From NCBI RefSeq assembly GCF_030265065.1, contig NC_080416.1:441501-505500 (forward strand): 64,000 nucleotides of DNA, read 5' to 3'. Positions 22,701-44,895 of this stretch are shown in pieces. Both the position numbers and the translations under genes were made by a program. Within the stretch, counting starts at the first letter, position 1. Every line of letters starts with the position of its first letter. Source of the stretch: Corythoichthys intestinalis (Eukaryota > Chordata > Actinopteri > Syngnathiformes > Syngnathidae). Below the pieces are notes generated by a model, which was not told where the DNA came from, did not search any database, and saw only the letters and a program-made list of their open reading frames with translations.

Positions 22701-23346
22701 CCCGACCCTGTGGTGCGTATCCGCCTGGAACGATAACGGCAGAGACGCCTTGGTGGATCCGTCCAGAGCCGGTCTTCTCCATCGGACGGACTTCTTCCCC
22801 GGGCTGGGCTGGATGCTGCTGAAAGAAGTGTGGGACGAGCTGGAACCCAAATGGCCTTCCGCGTTCTGGGACGACTGGATGCGTCTGCCCGAGCAGCGCA
22901 AGGACCGCTCGTGCATTCGCCCGGAAATCTCGCGGACCATCACCTTTGGCCGAAAAGGCGTCAGTTTAGGTCAATTCTTTGACCAGTATCTACGCTATAT
23001 TAGACTCAACACGGAATTTGTGCCTTTTACCAAACGAGACTTCTCTCACTTGCTGAAAGAGAACTACGACGAAAAGTTCATCAGAGAAGTGTACGGCGCC
23101 CCGCTGGTGAAGATCGAGGAACTGCAACAGGGAGGAAGTTTAAGAGGACCCGGTCCGTACAGAGTCAAGTACTCCAGCAGGGATAGTTTTAAAGTCCTCG
23201 CCCGCAATTTGGGGGTGATGGACGACTTGAAATCGGGAGTCCCGAGGACAGGCTACAGGGGCGTCGTCAGTTTCCTGCACCGCGGTCGAAGGGTGTTCTT
23301 GGCTCCGCCGGAGGGTTGGACGCAATATGACGTCAGCTGGAGTTGA
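19716..23346 (+). CDS. mgat1: Alpha-1,3-mannosyl-glycoprotein 2-beta-N-acetylglucosaminyltransferase (GnT-I), 2 coding exons
   Basis: Golgi enzyme that adds the first GlcNAc to the Man5 N-glycan, opening the way to hybrid and complex glycans. Exons are 19716-20561 and 22645-23346, with a GT/AG intron in phase 0; the product is 515 residues. Residues 1-6 are a short basic tail and about 7-29 a membrane anchor (LFVAWNALLLLYLW), giving type II topology. A stem of about 140 residues follows, longer than in human MGAT1 (445 residues in all). The catalytic domain starts near residue 172 (IPILVIACDR). The metal-binding EDD is at 278-280 (VIVEDDLEV). SAWNDNG, FFPGLGWMLL, FWDDWMR, CIRPEISRT and GVMDDLKSGVPR are family landmarks. 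The start is chosen as the ATG giving the family-like anchor. The human coding region is a single exon, so the intron right after EDD-LE is notable; it holds a Tc1-like element. Fish may have mgat1a and mgat1b, and which one this is cannot be told here. Confidence 0.93.
20586..22238. mobile_element. Tc1-like element with inverted-duplicated transposase, in the mgat1 intron
   Basis: Both ends are the same terminal repeat as the element at 2935-5066 (CCAAAAGTATTGGCACCCTT on the left, GCAGGGGTGCCAGTACTGCA on the right). From the left end to about 21405 the transposase reads on the minus strand (LWSDETKVELFGE, KICRRLNEKRLYD). From about 21411 to 22030 another transposase part reads on the plus strand. 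The element is thus a head-to-head fold-back of two partial copies. Both halves are broken. Confidence 0.75.
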
Positions 23347-23705
23347 GACGCATCCCTTCCGTTCGGGTCCCGGTTTTTCCACAAGGAATTCCAACGGCGC
23401 ACCGTTTGGACCGCGAGCTCGCCGGGAAGTTTGACGAAGGAGGGCGCTCGCTCGGGATCGAGTATTGTGAAAGAAAAGTTCCACGGCTTCAAAAGCTTTT
23501 GGCAAAGTGCCTTTCTTGTTCCGCCCGTTCAAATGGGTTTGTTGTCGTATTTTCTTATAACTTAAATAACCTGACAAAGCAGCTGTAAATAATGTTTGAC
23601 AACTGACGAGCGAAAAAGCATCTGGCAGGACGTGTCGGTGAAAAGATAGCGCAAGCCAAAAATCCTCAAATTTATCATCCTGGCGAAGATGTCAAAGTGC
23701 ACATA
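23347..23705 (+). other. mgat1: Proximal 3' untranslated region of mgat1
   Basis: Directly follows the mgat1 stop. GC content falls off over about 200 bases and no further coding match was seen. A Tc1-like element interrupts the presumed 3' UTR at 23706. Confidence 0.4.
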
Positions 23706-25085
23706 CAGTGGTATGAAAAAATATCTGAACCTTTTGGAATTTCTCACATTTCTGAAGAAAATCACCATAAAATGTGATCTGATCTTTGTCAAAATCACAC
23801 GGATGAAAACAAAAGTGCGCTTTAACTAAAACCACCCAAACATTTATAAGTTTTCATATTTTAATGAGGATAGTATGCAAACAATGCCAGATGGGGGGGA
23901 AAAAATAAGTAAGTGAACCATCACATTTAATATTTTCTTTTGTTGTCCCGCCCTCTGGCAGCAATAACTTCAACCAGACGCTTCCTGTAACTGCAGATCA
24001 GTCTGGCACATTGATCTTGGCCCATTCTTCTCTGCAAAACTGCTGTAGGCCAGTCTGATTCCTGGGATGTTGGGCAGTAATCACTGTCTTTCGGTCATGC
24101 AACAGCATCTCAATGGGGTTCGAGTCTGAACTTTGACTTGGCCACTCCAGAACGTGTATTTTGTTCTCCTGAAACCGTTCTGAAATAGATTTACTTCTGT
24201 GTTCGGAGGTGTTCCTGCAAAACATCCTGCGTAACTTTTGAATTCATTCTTCCATTAGTGATTGCAAGTTGTCCTGGCCCGGAGGTAGCAAAACTTCCCC
24301 AAATCATGATGCTCCCTCCACCATACTTCACAGTGGGGATAAGGTGCTGATGGTGGTGAGTTGTTCCATTTTTCCTCCACACATGACGTTTTGTGTTACT
24401 CCCAGATAATTCAATTTTGGTTTCATCAGTCCACAAAATATTTTGCCAAAACATCTGTGGAGTGTCCAAGTGCCTTTTTCCGAACGTTAAACGAGCAACA
24501 ATGTTATTTTAGACGGCAAGCGGTGGCTTCCTCCGTGGAGTCCTCCTAGGAACACCATTCTTGGCCATAGTTTTACATATCGTTGAGGTATTGGACTGTG
24601 CCAGTGATTTCTGTAAGTCTTTAGCAGACACTCTAGGGTTCTTTTTTACCTCTCTAAGTATTCTGCGCTGAACGCTTGGCGTCATCTTTGGTGGACGGCC
24701 AGTCCTTGGGAGAGAAGCATCAGTGCCAAACTCTCTCCATTTGTAGACGACAACTCTGACTGTCGCATGATGAACATCTAGACTTTTAGATGTGGTTTTG
24801 TATCCTTTCCCACCTTTATAAAAATCAACAATCCTTGATCGGAGGTCTTCAGACAGCTCTTTTGACAGTGCCACGATGCACATCAGACAATGCTTCTCAT
24901 CTAGACATTTCTTACCAGGTGTGTGTTTTATAGTGGGCAGGGCAGCTTTAAACCACTCATCAGTGATTGGGCACAGACCTGTATTACAATGTGTGATTTT
25001 GACACAGATCAGATCACATTTGATGGTGATTTTATGTAGAAATGTGAGAAATTCCAAAAGGTTCAGATGCTTTTTCATAGCACTG
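23706..25085 (-). mobile_element. Tc1-like DNA transposon, near full length, decayed
   Basis: Flanked by TA on both sides (23704-23705 and 25086-25087). The terminal repeats begin CAGTGGTATGAAAAAATATC and end in the complement of CAGTGCTATGAAAAAGCATC. About 1.38 kb long. On the minus strand it carries the transposase N-terminus ([31 protein letters not shown]) and catalytic pieces (LWTDETKIELSG, KYGGGSIMIWGSF). It has several frame breaks. It belongs to a different family from the 2935-5066 copy; a terminal scrap of the same family is at 50692. Confidence 0.85.
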
Positions 25086-26995
25086 TATGAGGTGAAAGAT
25101 GACAAAAAAGGAGCAGGTATTTTCTTAATCCAATGAAAATGAACCTGCATAACCCTGTCAAGTCATGATAAATATATAAGGCCCTATCTCCTAAACCCAA
25201 ATATTATACAACTTGGCTACACCGTTTAGCAACAATTGTCGTGAAAGTCGAGATTACCAATTATTTTCAAAAACATAATAAACAGAAGTATTTATGTTGG
25301 TTACCTGAAATTTGACCACTGTTGTCCTGAGGGCACTCCCTAAAGCAACAAATCTAGCTATGTTTGTTTTCTTTGACTTCGAACTGACTCTTATTTATAT
25401 GATTCATTTGCTATCTAAAAAATGTGGCATTGTGTCACACAAATTAATGTTAACAGAAGTCGCGTTGTGAAAAAACATTTGCTACATTTCATGAGACCGA
25501 GTATGTTGGATTATTCCGTTTGGTGTATGTATTCAAGATACTATTAGATGGACTGACAATCTTGTTTTCATGCGTTCGGTTTTAAAAGGTGTCCACTGTG
25601 TTTCGTTTCTCCCTGTGTAGCATTCGATCCATTTCTCTTCCGCTTGATTGTCAGCGTTAATGAATCGAATTTCGACCGCTCGCGACAGTTGACGGAATTT
25701 TGTCCGTCTAAAGATAAGGAGGAATTTTCAAGTTGTATTTCATCTTGAAACTTTTGCCGAGCAGAGTGACGTTTCAACTCGCGGCGGCCCCGATTGGAGG
25801 CCGCTCGTCGTTTCCATCCAAACATTGTTTGGTTAACTTGGGTTTGTTGAAAAACCCAAATGATTGTCTTTTTTTTTTTTTTTGTCAAGAAATCACCACT
25901 GTACTGTATTAATTAAGCCTCGGGAAGGTACCCGTGATTGATTGACATCTCTGTGAAATGAAACACTGCCGGATGTGTTTAGAACTTTAATACATTATAA
26001 ATAAAATCAACTATTTTGATATTTGTGTAAATGTTGGAAACTGTCTTTGGTGTACTCGTGCTTGGTCCTGAAAGTAGCTGCGACAGCAAGGCCCGTATCC
26101 TGCAAAACAAGGGAAGAGTTCACAGGCCTCGTGACGACGGCTTTCTGCCATTGAGAATTTGATTAGTTACAAACAAGTCTTCTGTTGTGAGTGACCCACC
26201 GAATCTACTGTCGCCATCCATTTTTCATACTTGTCCTCGTGAGGCTTGCGTGTGAGCTGACGTCTGTCCCGGATAACGTTGGTCAGAGGCAAGGTCGACC
26301 AAAGTATAGACATTCTCACTTGAATTCAATGTCAAAAGTGGAGCCAATGTGCCCACTATAACGGACATTTTCTAATTCTGCATAATTGTTGCTGACTTCT
26401 CCATGATCATACTGTTCAAGGTGAAAATAAATGGTCTTTGAATTGGCAGTACTATAAGATTGAAAACGTCACACTACTGACTGTTTGCAACAGAGGTATA
26501 AAATCATCAATGGTATTTTTTTCTTTTTTTTAAAGGTTTCTCAATACACTATATAAAATGATTGTGCTAATGCGACACAAAACACAGACACGGAAAATGT
26601 TTTCAGCACAAAAGAAAACTCATGTAAAACAGGAAGTTGAGTAAGCATCTTAACAGGATAAGTGAGCAGAAGCAACTGCTGACCACAGCTTCTGGGCTGA
26701 GGGGGGTTGTCATGGCAGAACATTTTAAATGCTGGCGAGCAAAGCTTTCATTGTTATTCTAAATTTGCTGCGACTGACATAATGGAAACCCAGATCATTG
26801 TGTTATTTTGAATTCTTTCCTGGTCTGCTTATCGAAAGCCTTAGTTCAGTTTTTGGCTAGAACCCCAGGGGTTCTGTTAGTTAAACGTTTGTGGCGCTTT
26901 CTTTTGTGTTGCTTATTCAGAAAATGGGCAGAAGAGGGCTTTAGGGCAGAAACGAGTAACGAACACAGGGATTCTTAATTGACAATACTTTAGAT
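25086..26995. other. Intergenic stretch downstream of mgat1
   Basis: No coding match was found. 25600-25850 has somewhat more CG and could be the distal mgat1 3' UTR. A good poly(A) signal lies at 26000-26005. The remainder to 26995 is unassigned AT-rich sequence. Confidence 0.4.
26000..26005 (+). terminator. mgat1: Candidate poly(A) signal of mgat1
   Basis: Canonical AATAAA, followed within about 50 bases by GT-rich sequence (TTTGGTGTACTCGTG). If it is used, the mgat1 3' UTR would be about 2.7 kb including the Tc1-like insertion. Nearer signals were not seen. Confidence 0.3.
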
Positions 26996-28122
26996 AAGGG
27001 GTCGGCAACCAATGGCTCACGAGACCAATCTGGCTCTTTTGACGGCTGCGTCTGGCCCGTAGACAAATCTTTAAATATTTAAAAAAAAAAAAAGTTTCAT
27101 TATACTCCATTGCATAAAACTGCGACAGTCACCGGTCATATGCTGGTGTTGTGCAGTAATGAGCAGACGTCGCTTTTGTGGCATATGTTAACTTTTTTAA
27201 TGCTCCGACAACACTCCCGCACTTCACACTATATATCATCAAATAGCAACCTAGATGCGCTACGTAAGATCCCCCCCCAAGTCCCATGCCATTGGCTGCA
27301 TGAGCCCAGGGTGATCATGGGATACGTAGTCTATAATACAACTGGCGAGTAGAAAACCGTTTGGCAGTAATTTTAGTGGGAAAGTGGCAAACATACATGT
27401 CGTTGTGTCTATCAATCACATAGGCAACGCAGATGAGGCAGAGACAATGTTCAAGTGGGGTTGCTGCATTTTGCTGTTGAAAATAGCATGTGCATGAGAT
27501 CAGGAATTGTTTTCAGTTTCGTTTTCCGCGTTGGCATTTAATTTTACAAACCCTTTTGAGAAAATGGCAAAAAGGAAAAAAAGACTAGGAGTATCGTACT
27601 TTTAAGCAGGACATAAATGCGACACCGTTTTTTTTCTCTCGCTTTGGATGAGTCAACTGACGTAAGCTATTCATCACAGTTCAGCGTGATTGCAAGGGTT
27701 TGACTATGAAAGGGACAACAAGAGGGGAGGATTTATTCAATTCCTTCACTGAGTTTGGTAAAGAAAAAAAATCTACCAATGGATAAACTTGTTTCCGTGT
27801 TCGCTGATGGTGCTCCGTGCATAAGTTTCTCAACCCCTGCATGAAGCTTAACCCTACCAAGTAGCAACCAGACTACAAATCAGCAAAACTATGCAGCACC
27901 AGAAGTCGCATTAACGGTAAGAAATACCATCATTGATTAGCAACAGCATAACTGTTATTAAAAAGAATTTAGAGACTTATTGTACTTTAAAAGTATTGAA
28001 TAAATGCACACATTACTTGTATTTGTAGTTTTCAACATACTAGTATTGTATGGCTCTCACGGAATTAATTTTAAAAATATGTGGTGTTCATGGCTCTCAG
28101 CCAAATAGGTTCCCGACCCCTG
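26996..28122 (+). mobile_element. hAT element with transposase remnants (ZBED5/Charlie-like)
   Basis: Ends AAGGGGTCGGCAACCAATGG and GGTTCCCGACCCCTG are inverted repeats. Flanks CTTTAGAT and CTTTATAT agree at seven of eight positions. Inside, near 27640-27830, + strand fragments resemble hAT transposase (ALDESTD, then KGTTRGEDLFNSF and KLVSVFADGAPC). These are internal-deletion remnants with breaks. Confidence 0.7.
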
Positions 28123-28539
28123 CTTTATATGTTTGTAATGGTGCACAAGAAGGCCCTTGTAAGAGTTTTTGAAAAGTTTATGTAGGAAACGGTCATTCTA
28201 TAAATGTTTCCGACATTTGCTGTCCTTATAAATTTTTTTTTTTTTTTTTTTAAAGAGTCTAAGTGCGAATAGATCCCCAAGAAAGGGGCAACATACATCA
28301 ATGTTCCTTTTGAATCTACTTATAACACAATGGGTTTTTTTGTATTATATTTTTTTATTAAAAACAAAATGGTAGACAGAACAAACAACAATACAAAGCA
28401 AAAAGTAGAAGAAGAATCAATAATACACAAGAAAAAAACAAAATAATACAAACACAAACATGCCAGGGGGTACAAACATTCCAAACATTGCACATCAGAG
28501 AAAAAAAACAATGAGTAATACTTTAAGCAATTATTCACC
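28123..28539. other. Intergenic AT-rich stretch upstream of polr1h
   Basis: A poly-T tract at about 28228-28250 and A/T-rich low-complexity sequence at 28330-28450. No gene was seen. Confidence 0.4.
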
Positions 28540-28800
28540 AAAAAGTTTCATCTTTTCACGAGAAGGAAAGTATCGACGTCATTTTCGCGCGACCTCAAAG
28601 TCTCTTTTTACCATAGATATAATATTACGTGTGTACATAACTAGTTGTAAATAGGACGAGCGGGCGGGGCCATCTTAAAGCAGTACACTTTTCAGGCGTA
28701 GCTAGTACAAGGCGCGTGGAATTTCTTAACTCGGCGGAATCTTGCCGGATTCTCACTTTAGTTTATAACCGCGTTCACGTGGCCATTACTGACGCTTGAT
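28540..28800 (+). promoter_or_regulatory. polr1h: Candidate polr1h promoter
   Basis: Short rise in CG content with CGACGTCATTTTCGCGCG (28574 on; CRE-like GACGTCA) and a GC box GGGCGGGGCC near 28664. It lies about 500-700 bases ahead of the polr1h start codon, so a leader exon or a longer 5' UTR would be needed. This is inferred from composition and position only. Confidence 0.3.
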
Positions 28801-29291
28801 GTTGAAAATTATTTTTTGGAAAGATGCCTTTCCTTGACCGCATCTCTGACATCTATGAAAAACCAAGACGGTTGAAAATGGATAGATATTTGAAATGACA
28901 AGCCCCATGTTTATCAAATGTCACTGACACAAGATGGCCGTTCCGGTTGGCACACATCATCTCATCTAGTTCTACATACGCGTTATATTGTGCTTAAAGT
29001 CTTGTGGGACCCACGAATGCGAAAGCTTACAAGTCGTAAACTGGCAACAAAAGCAAGACGAAAGCGAAAACTTTTTATTATCAAAGTTATTTTGACAACT
29101 TAAAGGTTTGTAGCAATCGTGTTTACCGATGCGAAACGGCTTACTTAACATGCACGTAACAGTTGTAGTGCTGTATCGACATGTGCTGCATATCGATCTT
29201 CTTTCTGAACACATACGTTCCCCGTTTGCACTTTACTGCTTTATGAGTGAATATGAACACTAAGTGAAGGCTATCTTTCCTCAATACAGAG

Positions 29292-30753
29292 ATGTCTTGT
29301 TTTCGCGGCGATCCCAACTTCTGTCCAGAGTGTGGGAATGTTCTTCCTCTACCAGGGCTTCTAAACGCCGTGCGGTGTCCCCGCTGTTCCTTCTCCATCG
29401 CTGTATCGGGTACATCCAGCTATACCTTTCCTACGACTGAGCTCGTAGTCCTATTTTTGTCTTTCTAGGGCCCTAATACTATATCAAACTACCAATTTCT
29501 TGATTTACCAGAATTGCGTGTTCATGTTTTGCTTAGAGTTTTCAGGTCGGGAAATTCGCTCAACTGTTGTCTTTAATCCATTGGACAAGTCCTCTCTGGT
29601 TCAAGAGGATAGCGATGAGTCTAAAATGAAGGGTCCTGTGGTAAGATGGGATATTATGTGTCCAGTCTCTCTCTCCAGTGTAATTATGGTCATCACTGAC
29701 GTTTGACGATTTTGTTTTCTTTTTTAGATCGACAGACGTTGTTCCCGCTGCAATAAAGAAGGCATGATTTATCACACCAGGCAAATGAGATCTGCAGACG
29801 AAGGCCAGACCGTCTTCTTCACTTGTGTACACTGCAGGTAGACACATCTCACATTTAGTTGAATTTTGATATAAGAACAATTCAACTCATCTACAGTGGT
29901 ACCGCTACATACGAAGTTAATTGGTTCCGGGACCTTGTTTGTAAGTCGAAATGGTCGTATGTCGAGCAGGATTTTCCCATAAGAATACATTATGATTCAA
30001 TTAATGTGTTCCGCAGCTAAATACTGCTGGTACTATTACAAATGGCAATTACACATAGCAAAACACATAATTTATTCATAAAAACTGGAATAATCATTCC
30101 TGTAATAATCTAACGAGTTGGGTTCTAATGTGGCGGACTTTTATTGCTGTACCTGAACACACCACGTGGCTACGCTGAGATAAAAAGCGCGGTTCTATTT
30201 TACTTTTTAATGTTTTGTTGTTGCCGTCAACTGGAGAGGACGGTAGGCGTGTTGTGTTGCACAAGTTCTGAAATAAATCATGCGAAAGCGCCTCGGTTCG
30301 CGGGGACGGGCCCCCTTGCCCCCGCCGATCGTGGCGTTCTGGGGCTTCTTCCCCGGAGGCTTTCGGCCTGGCTCTCCACCGCGGCCGATTGCTGAGAGCC
30401 GGCCCTCACCTTCATTGCGCCTCGGGGTTTCGTCGCTGGGAGCGCCGCCTTTTTCACTTCGCCACCCGCACTAACTTTCTCGGAACTTGTGTTGATTTCT
30501 CTCACAAGAAAATCCGAATTGCACTTGTTTGCAGCGCTGTCATGTCCTCGTATTTCGAGCGTGTCTTCAGACGTAGAAACAAATGGCGGGTCAAATTTTA
30601 CGTCGGATGTCGAGAAGGTCGTGTGTCGAAGCAATCGTATGTTGAAGTACCACTGTAGAAGTGCAGACAAAATGAACTGAACATAAAGTGACACTGGTAT
30701 GTATTGGTTGATGATTGTACTGTTACAGGTTTCAAGAGAAGGAAGACTCCTGA
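29292..30753 (+). CDS. polr1h: RNA polymerase I subunit H (RPA12 / ZNRD1), 4 exons
   Basis: Small zinc-ribbon subunit of RNA polymerase I, which makes pre-rRNA in the nucleolus. By family knowledge its C-terminal TFIIS-like ribbon supports RNA cleavage of stalled complexes. Exons are 29292-29409, 29537-29640, 29728-29837 and 30729-30753; the product is 118 residues, close to the human 126. The N-terminal ribbon uses C11/C14 and C29/C32. The C-terminal ribbon uses C79/C82 and C107/C110. The RSADEGQT loop at 95-102 carries the acidic pair D98-E99 used for cleavage. The protein ends FQEKEDS, as in human. The last coding exon is only 25 bases. Intron 3 has been stretched by a mariner-type MITE at 29894-30655. 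Confidence 0.95.
29894..30655. mobile_element. Mariner-type MITE with a CpG-rich core, in polr1h intron 3
   Basis: TA flanks both ends (29892-29893, 30656-30657). The ends CAGTGGTACCGCTACATACG and the complement of CAGTGGTACTTCAACATACG are inverted repeats. The middle, 30270-30480, is strikingly GC- and CpG-rich (CGGGGACGGGCCC, CCGCCGATCGTGG) against an AT-rich background. Open frames through this core look like composition artefacts. No transposase. Confidence 0.65.
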
Positions 30754-30986
30754 GAGGATTTCCGTGTGGCTGCTCCGCTTTTATGTTTTGCTAAAGAGAC
30801 GGGATTGAATTTAAGGACAGCACCTGCATTGTTAAACTTTTACTTCAATCTTGTCCCAATATTTTGGTGTAAATTTTTTTTTCTTAATCGCTGTAATATT
30901 TCTGTATGTATTGTATTCTATAAAACATTTGTTGAACTGACATTTTGTATTTTGCACTATAGATGTCACAATTAAATGCTTATACT
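30754..30986 (+). other. polr1h: 3' untranslated region of polr1h
   Basis: Follows the polr1h stop. An ATTAAA-type signal occurs within GTCACAATTAAATGC (30963-30977) and could be the poly(A) signal. No coding match. Confidence 0.35.
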
Positions 30987-31112
30987 TTAGATATATTTTT
31001 ATAGATTTTCTTTATGCAACAACTCAGTTCTGAAATGCATTTGATCTGTTAAGGGGCAGCACGTTCAACCTATTGACTAATCCAAGAATGATTAGCTAGT
31101 GGCGAGCTAGAT
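30987..31112 (+). repeat. Duplicated module, copy A
   Basis: About 125 bases sharing TTCTGAAATGCATTTGATCT and GGC(A/G)GCACGTTCAACCTA with a second copy 929 bases downstream in the same orientation (31916-32041). Roughly 80% alike by eye. Origin unknown. Confidence 0.55.
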
Positions 31113-31147
31113 ATTATATTAATAATAAAGATAATAAGACTGGCTAG

Positions 31148-31480
31148 TAGTAGTTATATTAAACAGCAAAACCCTATCTGGAGGTGTGAGCATGAAAGAG
31201 CAGAATTAAAGACGCCATGACTTTAACGAGATATTAAAACTACATGTAGCATGTATCACTGAGTGTCAAGACACAGGTGTGAATGGCCATAGCTGGATTT
31301 TTGGGGAATTTTATGGGTGAATTATGGTAATATAACAAGAATCGCGATGCAAAAATCACGGACATCAAGGAATGGTCAAGACTTTCATATATTTAGCCCT
31401 TTAAACATTTTTTTCAGATTTTCTTTGGGTCGATTAGCATCGAACATATTGGAGAAAATGCGACGGTAACAAAAAAAAAA
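31148..31480. mobile_element. Tc1/mariner-like terminal fragment
   Basis: Matches the complement of 13895-14227 and continues through the point where that copy is interrupted (AGAGCAGAATTAAAGACGCC, ATCGCGATGCAAAAATCAC). No ORF. It lies between polr1h and gtf2h4, between the two copies of the duplicated module. Confidence 0.5.
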
Positions 31481-31915
31481 TCCAATTAAGCGACAGTTAT
31501 GAGGTAGATATCTGACTTTTTTTTACTGACACCATTTTTTCATTGTGACATAATCTGTTTAACAGTTTAAAATATTCGAGTGAACGATTTTTTAAAAGTT
31601 TTTTTTTTTTTTCTAAACGAAATATTAGACCAATTAATGATTCTAAGCTAAAAATTAGACATTTTGAATAATGAATATAATTGATTACATTAGTTTTACG
31701 GCTGGGTTGAAACAAGCGGGTTCACAACGTCTGTAAACGGGGGTTTCCAGGGTAAAACGGACAAAAACAGTTTGGGGGCTTGATGCGCCATTAATCTGCA
31801 ATGGCAGCATATTGTTCTATCAAACACAACAGTTGTTTGGCATAATATAGAGCAGTTTATTTTAAAGAGGGGTGTAAGAGCAGAAACTGCTTTTTCAGCC
31901 TTGTCTGTGTTTTCC

Positions 31916-32041
31916 GCCATATATTTTTTATAGGTTTTCTTAATACAACACTACAGAGTTCTGAAATGCATTTGATCTGTTAAATGGCGGCACGTTCAAC
32001 CTACTGATTAATCGTAGATAGATTAGTGGTGAACTAGATAA
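31916..32041 (+). repeat. Duplicated module, copy B
   Basis: Second copy of the module at 30987-31112. The pair may be the terminal parts of one insertion or a local duplication. The function is unknown. Confidence 0.55.
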
Positions 32042-32250
32042 ACTCGAATATTGTGGTTTACTCCCACATTTCACAATATTCCTATAAAAGAAAATACTGT
32101 ATAACAATTTGCCACACCGCTTTGTCAGTTGCACTATTTTGCCACTATAAAACTAGACTCTAGATGGCAGTCGTGCATTGAAGTATTTCAACGACCCTAT
32201 TTGACAATCACGAAGAAAGATGCTAACCCAGTAAGAGCGCACAATGAATA

Positions 32251-32266
32251 TCACGTGACCCGGAAG
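32251..32266 (+). promoter_or_regulatory. gtf2h4: E-box abutting ETS site, probable gtf2h4 core promoter
   Basis: TCACGTGACCCGGAAG joins a palindromic E-box (TCACGTGA, USF/MITF type) to an ETS-family site (CCGGAAG), a pairing common at housekeeping start sites. It lies about 240 bases ahead of the gtf2h4 ATG. Start-site use is inferred. Confidence 0.45.
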
Positions 32267-32503
32267 CTGTAGTGCATCTTGCAAGCGACAACAATGCGGC
32301 TTCAGTCTTTAGTCTTTTGACACCAGTTTTGTAGTTAAATAAAGCTTTTTATAAATATAACATAAGCCAATGGAACCTCTTTCGCCACCGTGACGATTAC
32401 ACAGGCTGTCTCCGACGAGGCTCTCTATTTAGGTTTGTTTTATCACTATTTTGCGCAAAGTGCAAAATTTGTATGACTTTCACCATCGGTGAATAAATAA
32501 ACA

Positions 32504-44407
<11,904 letters not shown>

Positions 44408-44895
44408 TCAAGAAAAGAGGACTGACATGAAACGGCACTTCAGATTGGCTTTTCTCTGTACATTGAGCAGTCATTTTCAACTGTTGTTAATAATTATGAT
44501 AATGTATTCTTTAGGAACAAACCTTTGCAACATGAATATCACATTTGTAAACAGTACTATGCTGACTTGTTCTAAGTGCTGTAAAAACGCATTAAGAAAA
44601 GAAACAACAGCATGAATATGAAAATGTATATGGTTTGATTAAAAAAAATGCACAAATGACATGACGGTCACGTCTCGTTTTCTTGTTTCTTATCACCTCT
44701 TTTTAAAGAAAAAAGTACAACTGTTTCTATGGAGTGAATTATCCTTTTAAAACTTAATCGCGGTCTTTTATGAAGTTTTGAATGACATTGGGAGTGCCCT
44801 CAAGTGAACAAAACCACTATTGTAATGTGAAATCATCCGTACATACTTGTATGGTATTTGTAGTGTCTTCTTTCAACTTTTGGATGTCTGAAAAG

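Noticed and set aside
30278-30694. 138-codon minus-strand and overlapping plus-strand open frames
   Set aside because: They come from the GC-rich core of the MITE in polr1h intron 3. The proteins are low-complexity with no recognisable domain.
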